Part shown: positions 1 to 6,852 of the stretch, one piece after another
How the letters are laid out: each line of letters begins with the position of its first letter
How positions within the stretch are numbered: position 1 is the first letter of the stretch
Assembly: GCA_026985625.1 (NCBI GenBank)
Contig: JALSQC010000292.1
Location: 1 to 8,941 of the forward strand
Length of the DNA stretch: 8,941 bases
Reading direction: 5' to 3'
Source: Bacteroidales bacterium
GTDB taxonomy: Bacteria; Bacteroidota; Bacteroidia; Bacteroidales; JAFGXI01
Translations under genes and position numbers: made by a program
The notes under the pieces: generated by a model
The model's database searches: none
What the model was told of the DNA's origin: nothing
What the model saw: only the letters and a program-made list of their open reading frames with translations

Positions 1-3000
1 TGCTACAAATGTTGCAGTACTCCAATTTCCACATATTGTATCTTCTAATGCTATAACTGTTGGATCGGGATATGGAGTAACAGAATAGAATGTATCAACT
101 TCTGAAAAATAATCATTTGTTGTATCGTCATCGGCTAATCCATTAGGGTTAGTTGTAAATGCTTCGATATTATAATTCAATCCTGTTGCAAAATTATAAG
201 TTCCTAACGTTATAACTGTATCGGCTCCTACAGGAAGAGTGTCGTTAAAACTTACAGGTGTTTGTAGCGAACCATTTACTTTCCAATTTATATCACAAGT
301 ATAAAGAGTATCGTAACCAAAGTTTTTAAGTTTTACGGTTACATAATCGGTTCCTTCGCAAGTTGATGTCGGTTCTGTAATATCGCTTATACCTGCATCG
401 TTAAGAGGTGCTTCAAATATTCTGATATCATCAAAGGCAAAACCTTCGTAATTTACCGAACCATCTGAGCTAAAATATATTCTTAATTTTACATCTGATT
501 GTCCTCCCAAACCATTGAGTGCATGTTTTGCATATTTCCAACCGTTTGTATTATTTCGCCAACCTTCGCTTGAATTATACCAATTTACAGGATCGTTTTG
601 TGTTCCTATAACTGTCCAAGTTGTTCCTCCATCGATACTTGCTTCTAAACGCACCTCATCGCAACATGATTCCATATTTGTATTAAAATAAAATTCAAAC
701 ATAGGTTGTGTTAACGATGAAAAATCTAAACATGGGCTTTCGACATAAGATTCGGTACTATTAGCATAATTAGCTGATAGTCCTGTTTCCCAACAATTAA
801 CACCTGAATTTGCGGTATCAATTACAGCACCTTCGGGGTCGCCAACTTCCCAATTATTATTTGTTCCTCCTGATGTCCAATATTGTGCTCCTTCAAAATC
901 TTGATAATAAGGAAATGTTGATATTAGAGGTAATGAATTTACTGTTGCAAAAACAGTATCGTTATAATTAATTGTATCTCCTGTTAAATTTACCAGTGCT
1001 ATAACATTATAAGTTCCATAAGTAGAAAAATCAGCCGGTGTATTAAAATTATAAATAATAGTATCTCCGGGATTTAATGGTCCTGCTATAGTCTCGGGAG
1101 TTATATATGTAGCTCCTCCATCTATTGAATAAGTTACATCAAAATTTGATTGAGCAACTGCTCCTTCGTTAACAATAGTAACTGTTATTGTATCAGCACT
1201 TGACATTCCGCAACCTGAATTAGGTGTTTGTAAATTATAGATTGCTAAGTCTTTTGATGGTAATTCGTATAGTTGTATATCATCAATTGCAATATCTCCT
1301 TCATAAGACGAACCTCGAATTGCTCTAAATCTTATTTTATCTGCTGTGATATGAGAAACCAATGGGACTGTAGCTTTTAACCAAGGATCGTTTTGTTGTG
1401 TTTGTTGTTGTCCTACTAATAAATAAATATTATTATACCAAACCCCTCCATCTAATACATCGACTGCCAATGTATCGATATTTGCTCCATACATATGATA
1501 CCAAAAACTTAATCCGGGTGCTGTCATTGTTGATAAATCAAGACATGGGCTTGTTAAAGTAGTATAATCGCCTTGTGATCCACTAGAAGCTTCGGTATAA
1601 ACATAAATACCTGTAGTTGTTCCTAAGGTATGATCTACAGTTGGTCCTGTATTAGATGATGATGTTCCTCCTGCATTAACTTGCCATTGATAATAACTTG
1701 GTGCATTCATAACCCAACCGTTTTGGAATGTTCCGGGTGTTCCTGTTGTAAATGTTTCAAAATCTTCATTTAAAGATGTTACCTCTGTATAATTTTCTAC
1801 TGAGAATATTAATGTATCATTAACAGGTAATTCATCGCCAGGATTATCAACTACTGCAAAAATATAATAAACTTGATTGTTTGATAAATCAGCAGGTGTT
1901 GTAAATGTATATGTAAGTGTGTCGCCCGGATTAATAGTATCGTTAATAATTTCTGATGTAATAAAAGTTGCTCCGCTATCAACCGAATAGTTTACAGGAA
2001 TATTTCCAAATATTGTATCTAATCCTGCATTATAAATATCTATTGTAATTGTATCGGTTGCCGATAACGAGCAAGAACTTTGTGGTGCATGATAATCAAT
2101 AACTGTTAAATCGTTATGAGGAAAATCATAAACCATAAAATTATCAAAAGCAAATCCTTCGTATGCTGTACTTGAACCTGAACCAAAATTAATTCTGAAT
2201 TTTACAGAAGGTTTTCCGCCTAACGTATCTAAAGTATGTTTTGCATGTAACCAACCTGAGCTATTATCTGTCCATCCTTCTTGTCCTCCTGTAAAAATTA
2301 AATATGACACCGTATTATCGTTATACCAATTATCGGGGTCGTTATATGCTCCAACTGTAATCCAAGTATTTCCACTATCAAGTGATACTTGCAAATTTGC
2401 GCCATCGTTACTGTAACTTGTGTTGTAATTAATATCTAAAGAAACTATAGGTTGTGTTAACGATGAAAAATCGAAACATGGACTCTCGACATAAGATTTT
2501 TCGTTTGGATTATTATATCCTGTTAAGTTTGTTACCCATGATTTTGTTCCCGATGCCGCAGAGTTAATTATTGTTGCAGATGGGGTTCCTAATTGCCAAG
2601 ACGAATTTTGTCCTGATTGAGACCAATACTGAGTTCCCTCGAAATTTTGATAATATGGGAACGAACTAATAATTGGTTTTGATATTACATCAAAAGTTAT
2701 TGTATCGTTAACAGGTAATTCGTCTCCCGAGTTATCAACAACAACAACTATATTATATGTTCCTACTGTTGATAAATCGGCAGGTGTTGTAAACGAATAT
2801 GTTGTTGTATCCATAGGAGCTAATGTATCGGAACAGGTTTCGGCAGAAATAAATGTTGTTCCTCCGTCAAGTGAATATAATACCGGAATATTTCCAAATA
2901 TGGTATCTAATCCTGCATTATAAAATTTAAATGTTACAGTCTCGTTATTAGATAACATACAACCTGAAACCGGTGAAGAAGCCGACAATGCAACTAAATC

Positions 3001-4467
3001 GTTATGTGGTGTATCGTAAATATTAATATTATCAAAAGCAAAACCTTCGTAATTTACTGAACCGTCTGAACTAAAATAAATTCTTAGTTTTACATCGGCA
3101 TATCCTGCTAAAGTATCAATATTATGTTTTGCATGTAACCAACCGTTTGTATTATTTCGCCAACCTTCGGTTGAATTATACCAGTTATAAGGATCACCGC
3201 TTGTTCCTATAACAATCCAAGTTGTTCCTCCGTCGATACTTGCTTCTAAACGAGCTTCGTCGCAACATGATTCCATATTTGTATTATAGTCAAACTCAAA
3301 TATTGGTTTTTGAAGACTTGTAAAATCGAAACATGGACTCTCGACATAAGATTCGGTACTATTAGCGTAATTCGATGATAGTCCTGTTTCCCAACAATTA
3401 ACACCTGAACTTGCAGTATCAATTACAGAACCTTCGGGATCTCCAATTTCCCAATTATTATTTGTTCCTCCTGATGTCCAATATTGTGCTCCCTCAAAAT
3501 CTTGATAATAAGGAAATGTTGATATTGTTGGCATAGAAACAACATCAAAAGTTATTGTATCGTTAAGATTTAAAGCATCTCCGGGATTTGAAACTACTAC
3601 TACAAAGCTGTATGTGTTTACTGCTGACAAATCTACTGCTGTAGCAAATGTATAAGTTAATGTATCACCTGAAGCTATTGTGTCGGTAATAGTTTCGGTT
3701 ACATAAGTTGAACCTCCGTCGCTTGAATAAGACACAGGAATACCTGTTTGTGATGCACTACCCGCATTAAATATTTTTACTGTAACAGTATCGCTTGATG
3801 ACAATCCGCATCCACCAATAGGTGAAAGGTGTGTAATCATAGCTAAATCATTAGAAGGGCTATCGTAAACCATAAAATCGTCAAAAGCAACTCCATCGTA
3901 AGAGTTTACGGATCCATCTGATGCAAAATGAACTCTAAATTTAACTGCCGGTTTTCCGCCTAATGTATCTAAAGTATGTTTAACAGATAACCAAGAGCTA
4001 CCGTTACCTGACCATCCTTGATCAGAAAGTCCTGAAATAGATGTATTATTATACCAGTTATTAGGGTCTCCAACAGCTCCTACTCTTAGCCATGTTGCTC
4101 CGCTATCAATTGACACTTGCAATTGTGCTCCGTCCCAACCGCTTTCGCTATTATACCAAAACTTAAACTCCACAATAGGTAAAGCTAAACTTGTAAAGTC
4201 AAAATAAGGACTTTCAACATAAGAATTTTCGCTATTGTTGTAATAAGATGACAAACCTGTCATCCATGAGTTTGAACCCGATGCCGCTGTATTTATTACG
4301 GAACCGGCAGGAGTTCCTAACGCCCAAGTAGAACTTGTTCCTCCACTTGTCCAAAAATTAGCACCCTCGAAATCTTGAATATAAGGGAAACTTGTTATTG
4401 TCTGCGATTTAACATTAAATACTATTAATGCTAAAAAAACAAGTAAAAAAGATGTAATTTGTTTCAT
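1..4467 (-). CDS. Giant secreted modular protein with MAM-like and CARDB/Ig-like repeats (C-terminus outside window)
   Basis: This is one frame of 1489 codons with no internal stop; I read every codon. It is open at base 1, so the C-terminus is missing. It starts at ATG 4465-4467 with a signal peptide (Lys at position 2, hydrophobic core about residues 6-17, likely cleavage near the NVKSQT stretch at 18-23). Five MAM-like jelly-roll domains follow at about residues 27-202, 318-485, 603-781, 898-1068 and 1185-1352. Each is followed by an Ig/CARDB-like domain of about 110 residues, four of which end near an NDT strand. The last Ig domain (about 1353-1463) is of a different type, and residues 1464-1489 begin another domain. 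The composition (Thr, Ser, Asn, Asp, Gly, aromatic) is that of an extracellular protein. In Bacteroidota such proteins are often T9SS-exported adhesins, but the C-terminal sorting domain that would prove this lies outside the window. The exact role is unknown. Confidence is high for the gene and moderate for surface adhesion. Confidence 0.93.
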   Translation of the reverse strand, partial: MKQITSFLLVFLALIVFNVKSQTITSFPYIQDFEGANFWTSGGTSSTWALGTPAGSVINTAASGSNSWMTGLSSYYNNSENSYVESPYFDFTSLALPIVEFKFWYNSESGWDGAQLQVSIDSGATWLRVGAVGDPNNWYNNTSISGLSDQGWSGNGSSWLSVKHTLDTLGGKPAVKFRVHFASDGSVNSYDGVAFDDFMVYDSPSNDLAMITHLSPIGGCGLSSSDTVTVKIFNAGSASQTGIPVSYSSDGGSTYVTETITDTIASGDTLTYTFATAVDLSAVNTYSFVVVVSNPGDALNLNDTITFDVVSMPTISTFPYYQDFEGAQYWTSGGTNNNWEIGDPEGSVIDTASSGVNCWETGLSSNYANSTESYVESPCFDFTSLQKPIFEFDYNTNMESCCDEARLEASIDGGTTWIVIGTSGDPYNWYNSTEGWRNNTNGWLHAKHNIDTLAGYADVKLRIYFSSDGSVNYEGFAFDNINIYDTPHNDLVALSASSPVSGCMLSNNETVTFKFYNAGLDTIFGNIPVLYSLDGGTTFISAETCSDTLAPMDTTTYSFTTPADLSTVGTYNIVVVVDNSGDELPVNDTITFDVISKPIISSFPYYQNFEGTQYWSQSGQNSSWQLGTPSATIINSAASGTKSWVTNLTGYNNPNEKSYVESPCFDFSSLTQPIVSLDINYNTSYSNDGANLQVSLDSGNTWITVGAYNDPDNWYNDNTVSYLIFTGGQEGWTDNSSGWLHAKHTLDTLGGKPSVKFRINFGSGSSTAYEGFAFDNFMVYDFPHNDLTVIDYHAPQSSCSLSATDTITIDIYNAGLDTIFGNIPVNYSVDSGATFITSEIINDTINPGDTLTYTFTTPADLSNNQVYYIFAVVDNPGDELPVNDTLIFSVENYTEVTSLNEDFETFTTGTPGTFQNGWVMNAPSYYQWQVNAGGTSSSNTGPTVDHTLGTTTGIYVYTEASSGSQGDYTTLTSPCLDLSTMTAPGLSFWYHMYGANIDTLAVDVLDGGVWYNNIYLLVGQQQTQQNDPWLKATVPLVSHITADKIRFRAIRGSSYEGDIAIDDIQLYELPSKDLAIYNLQTPNSGCGMSSADTITVTIVNEGAVAQSNFDVTYSIDGGATYITPETIAGPLNPGDTIIYNFNTPADFSTYGTYNVIALVNLTGDTINYNDTVFATVNSLPLISTFPYYQDFEGAQYWTSGGTNNNWEVGDPEGAVIDTANSGVNCWETGLSANYANSTESYVESPCLDFSSLTQPMFEFYFNTNMESCCDEVRLEASIDGGTTWTVIGTQNDPVNWYNSSEGWRNNTNGWKYAKHALNGLGGQSDVKLRIYFSSDGSVNYEGFAFDDIRIFEAPLNDAGISDITEPTSTCEGTDYVTVKLKNFGYDTLYTCDINWKVNGSLQTPVSFNDTLPVGADTVITLGTYNFATGLNYNIEAFTTNPNGLADDDTTNDYFSEVDTFYSVTPYPDPTVIALEDTICGNWSTATFVA
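79..915 (-). repeat. Module 5: MAM-like unit (copy of module 2) plus a different Ig-like domain
   Basis: The MAM-like part is residues 1185-1352 (bases 412-915) and is the near copy of module 2. The following Ig-like domain (about 1353-1463) departs from the first four: it begins NDAGISDI, has a TSTCEGTDYVTV strand, a second cysteine in LYTCDINWKV, and a DTVITLGTYNF strand. This form is familiar from large Bacteroidota surface proteins and probably marks the end of the duplicated array. Confidence 0.83.
940..1776 (-). repeat. Module 4: divergent MAM domain plus Ig/CARDB-like unit
   Basis: The MAM domain is residues 898-1068 (bases 1264-1776) and belongs to a different, more classical MAM subfamily: NEDFETFTTG at the start, SPCLDLSTM, then PGLSFWYHMYG and a terminal GDIAIDDIQLYE. 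It has little residue-level similarity to its neighbours beyond the shared fold pattern. The attached Ig-like domain (about 1069-1176) keeps the usual pattern, including NSGCGMSSADTITV. Confidence 0.82.
1798..2661 (-). repeat. Module 3: MAM-like plus Ig/CARDB-like unit
   Basis: The MAM-like part is residues 603-781 (bases 2125-2661), starting FPYYQNFEGTQYW; the Ig-like part is about 782-890. It is longer than modules 2 and 5 because of an insert near the NDNTVSYLIFTGGQ stretch. It has one MAM cysteine (SPCFDF). It shares one patch with module 1 and another with module 5. Confidence 0.85.
2686..3516 (-). repeat. Module 2: MAM-like plus Ig/CARDB-like unit, close copy of module 5
   Basis: The MAM-like part is residues 318-485 (bases 3013-3516) and the Ig-like part is about 486-594. 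By hand alignment without gaps, about 138 of 168 MAM residues match module 5, including the cysteine set NCWETG, SPCFDF and ESCCDE. The Ig part instead resembles that of module 3, sharing the NAGLDTIFGNIPV stretch. Confidence 0.87.
3541..4389 (-). repeat. Module 1: MAM-like plus Ig/CARDB-like unit
   Basis: The MAM-like part is residues 27-202 (bases 3862-4389) and the Ig-like part runs from residue 203 to about 309. It opens with FPYIQDFEGANFW and closes the jelly-roll with YDGVAFDDFMVYD. It lacks the cysteines found in modules 2 and 5: SPYFDF replaces SPCFDF and SNSW replaces VNCW. It keeps the single Ig cysteine (PIGGCGLS). The KHTLDTLGGKP stretch is shared almost base for base with module 3. 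Confidence 0.85.
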
Positions 4468-4495
4468 AATGTAATTAAATTTTATATTTAAATAG

Positions 4496-4526
4496 CAAAA
4501 ATATACAAATATTTTACACGAAGCAA
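4496..4526 (-). promoter_or_regulatory. Bacteroidota-type promoter for the giant secreted protein
   Basis: Read on the minus strand, TATTTTTG (bases 4496-4503) fits the TAnnTTTG -7 element exactly. A TTG (4524-4526) lies 20 bases upstream as a candidate -33 element. The start codon follows about 28 bases after the -7 element, giving a short leader with no Shine-Dalgarno, as is normal in this phylum. Confidence 0.6.
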
Positions 4527-4549
4527 GTTTTTAAATACATAATTAAATT

Positions 4550-4557
4550 TATATTTG
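4550..4557 (+). promoter_or_regulatory. Bacteroidota-type -7 element for the popT-tilS operon
   Basis: TATATTTG matches TAnnTTTG exactly and lies 58 bases ahead of the ATG at 4616. No convincing -33 TTTG is visible; the run of T near 4528-4532 is the best candidate. In sequence this AT-rich the motif can arise by chance, so confidence is moderate. The rest of the leader (4558-4615) is very A-rich, with no Shine-Dalgarno and no stable hairpin that I can see. Confidence 0.45.
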
Positions 4558-4615
4558 TAAATAACTAATTAAACAAAATATAAAACTTATAATATTAATT
4601 ACAAAATATAAATAC

Positions 4616-5515
4616 ATGAAACAATATATTTTATTATTTTTAAAAGGGCTTGCAATGGGAGCTGCAAATGTTATACCCGGGGTTTCGGGAGGAACTATTG
4701 CTTTAATTACAGGAATATTTGAAGAGTTAATAGATTCGATAAAGTCGCTTAATATTAAAGCTGCTAAATTACTTTTTACAGGAAAATTAAAAGAATTTAC
4801 AGAACATATTAATTTTTATTTTTTAATATCGGTTTTTGCGGGAATAGGAATTAGTATTTTCTCGTTTGCGAAATTATTAGATTTTTTATTTAAAAATTAT
4901 AATGTTTGGGTTTGGGCATTTTTTTTCGGATTAATTTTAGCCTCGGTTTATTTTGTTGCTAAAACTATAAGTAAGTGGAATTTATCGGTTATTTTATCGT
5001 TTTTAATCGGAACGTCTATTGCTATTATAATAACAGTGCTTACACCTGCATCACAAAACAATAATATATTTTATTTGTTTATTTGTGGAATTGTTGCCGT
5101 AATAAGCATGATTTTACCCGGATTGTCGGGGTCTTTTGTTTTGATATTAATGGGGAATTATCAATTGGTGATGATTGATGCTGTATCTACATTTAATTTA
5201 AAAATTTTAGCCCCAATAGCTTTAGGTGCAGTAATAGGTTTAATATCTTTTTCGCATATTTTATCGTGGATTTTTAACAAATTTAAAAATCAAACTTTAG
5301 CAACATTAGCTGGATTTATTTTAGGCTCGCTTGGTATTTTATGGCCTTGGAAAGATGAAATTACCAAAACATTTGGCGATAAAATAAAAGTTATAGGATA
5401 TAATTGGCATATTCCCGAATCGTTAAATTCCGAAGTTATTTTTGCAATAGTGTTTATGATAATAGGTTATTTATCGATAATTATTATAGAAAAAACCGCA
5501 AATAAAAAGCAATAA
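4616..5515 (+). CDS. popT: DUF368 family polyprenyl-phosphate transporter (PopT type)
   Basis: This is a 299-residue integral membrane protein of the DUF368 family. Members have been shown to recycle undecaprenyl phosphate, the lipid carrier for peptidoglycan and other envelope polymers, across the cytoplasmic membrane. The family hallmark is present twice: NVIPGVSGGT at residues 18-27 and ILPGLSGSF at 166-174, re-entrant-like motifs in the two halves of an inverted repeat. Several hydrophobic segments run through the protein (for example about 67-90, 97-116, 122-143, 151-182, 196-220 and 273-291), and the C-terminus is lysine-rich. Length is normal. ATG 4616 places the conserved MKQYILLFLKGLAMGA start correctly. 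Only 5 bases separate its stop from tilS, so the two are probably co-transcribed. Family assignment is secure; the transported substrate follows from characterised relatives. Confidence 0.9.
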   Translation: MKQYILLFLKGLAMGAANVIPGVSGGTIALITGIFEELIDSIKSLNIKAAKLLFTGKLKEFTEHINFYFLISVFAGIGISIFSFAKLLDFLFKNYNVWVWAFFFGLILASVYFVAKTISKWNLSVILSFLIGTSIAIIITVLTPASQNNNIFYLFICGIVAVISMILPGLSGSFVLILMGNYQLVMIDAVSTFNLKILAPIALGAVIGLISFSHILSWIFNKFKNQTLATLAGFILGSLGILWPWKDEITKTFGDKIKVIGYNWHIPESLNSEVIFAIVFMIIGYLSIIIIEKTANKKQ

Positions 5516-5520
5516 AACTT

Positions 5521-6852
5521 ATGAAAGATTTTTTAAAACTTACCGAGGAATTTTTAAACAATAATAATATTATTACAAGAAACAGTAGTTTTCTTTTAAC
5601 TGTTAGCGGTGGTATAGATTCTACTGTTATGCTTGATGTTTTTTTTAAACTTAAAATAAATTTTGCTATTGCTCATTGTAACTTTAAATTGCGAGGCAAA
5701 GAGTCTGATAAAGATCAAAAATTTGTAAAAGAGCTTGCAATAAAATACAAAGCAAATTTTTATACTATTGATTTTGAAACCGAGAAATATGCAAAAGATA
5801 AAGGTATATCGACACAAATGGCAGCAAGAGACCTGCGCTATTTTTGGTTTGAGAAAATACGTTCCGAAAATAATTTTGATTTTATTGCTGTTGCTCACAA
5901 CAAAAACGATGTTGCAGAAACAATATTACTGAATTTAGTTAGAGGAACAGGTTTAAAAGGTCTTACAGGTATTTCGCCTAAAAACAATAATGTTATACGT
6001 CCTTTACTTTTTGCATCGCGAGATGATATACAAAATTATCAAATACAAAATAATTTAAAATTTAGAGAAGATTCTAGTAATAAAAAAATAAAATATAAAC
6101 GTAATAAAATTCGTCATAAAGTAATACCCGTATTACTAGAGATAAATCCTATGTTTTTTGACACTATGTTGCAAAATGCCAAAAGATTTACCGAAACTTA
6201 TAACATTTTTAATAAGGCTGTAATTGACAAAAAATCAAAAATAATTGTCACGAACAACAATCAAACATTAATAAATATTAATGCTTTAAAAAAAGAGAGT
6301 TCGCCAAAAACTTTTTTATTTGAATATTTAAAGCCTTATAATTTTACCGACTCACAACTTGATAATATTTTATCGGCAATAAATTCCGAATCGGGAAAAA
6401 TATTTTTATCTAATACCCATAAAATTGTAAAAGACCGTGATTTTTTTATTATATCTAATATTGAAAATACAACCGATAAAAGTTATTTTATATGTAAAAC
6501 TGATAAAAATATTACAGAGCCTATAAATATCAGTATAGAAATTATAGATATTAATAAAAACTTTAAATTATCGAGAAAAAATAATATTGCAGACTTTGAT
6601 TTTGATATTTTAAATTTTCCGCTAAAACTTAGAAAATGGAGAAAAGGTGATTTTTTTATGCCTTTAGGTATGAAACGTGCAAAAAAATTAAGCGATTTTT
6701 TTATTGACGAAAAAATTCCCGTCTCGGAAAAGGAAAATATTTGGATTTTAGAGTCAAAAGGAGAAATTGTTTGGATAGTAGGAAAACGTATTGACGATAG
6801 ATTTAAAATTAGTAAAGACACAAAAAAAGTATTACGTCTAAAACAAAATTAA
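5521..6852 (+). CDS. tilS: tRNA(Ile)-lysidine synthase TilS
   Basis: TilS uses ATP and lysine to convert C34 of the CAU-anticodon tRNA(Ile) to lysidine, which switches its charging and decoding from Met/AUG to Ile/AUA; it is cytoplasmic and usually essential. The N-terminal PP-loop ATPase has SGGIDS at residues 29-34, the HCNFKLRGKESD block at 52-63, AHNKNDVAET at 125-134, LVRGTGLKGLTGI at 139-151 and EDSSN at 183-187 followed by KYKRNKIRHKVIP. A less conserved middle region follows. The C-terminal TilS_C domain (about 367-443) contains LRKWRKGDFFMPLGM and KKLSDFFIDEKIP. The 443-residue length is complete for the long, three-domain form. It is the second gene of an operon with the DUF368 gene, and its 3' end overlaps the opposite-strand transporter by 15 bases. 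Confidence 0.96.
   Translation: MKDFLKLTEEFLNNNNIITRNSSFLLTVSGGIDSTVMLDVFFKLKINFAIAHCNFKLRGKESDKDQKFVKELAIKYKANFYTIDFETEKYAKDKGISTQMAARDLRYFWFEKIRSENNFDFIAVAHNKNDVAETILLNLVRGTGLKGLTGISPKNNNVIRPLLFASRDDIQNYQIQNNLKFREDSSNKKIKYKRNKIRHKVIPVLLEINPMFFDTMLQNAKRFTETYNIFNKAVIDKKSKIIVTNNNQTLININALKKESSPKTFLFEYLKPYNFTDSQLDNILSAINSESGKIFLSNTHKIVKDRDFFIISNIENTTDKSYFICKTDKNITEPINISIEIIDINKNFKLSRKNNIADFDFDILNFPLKLRKWRKGDFFMPLGMKRAKKLSDFFIDEKIPVSEKENIWILESKGEIVWIVGKRIDDRFKISKDTKKVLRLKQN

Noticed and set aside
412..4389. Repeats considered as a CRISPR array or mobile element
   Set aside because: The repeat period is about 870 bases, stays in one reading frame and encodes recognisable domains, so it is protein modularity and neither spacer-repeat DNA nor an insertion sequence.
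5471..5480. Palindrome TTATCGATAA, also at 7493-7502, as an operator candidate
   Set aside because: Both copies are inside coding sequence, and short AT-rich palindromes are expected by chance here.
5596..5898. Minus-strand open frame inside tilS
   Set aside because: It lies fully within a gene with strong TilS motifs, is rich in Phe/Ile/Lys/Cys as expected from antisense of AT-rich coding DNA, and shows no family features.
6483..6821. Minus-strand open frame inside the 3' part of tilS
   Set aside because: It is antisense to the conserved TilS_C domain and has no recognisable motif.
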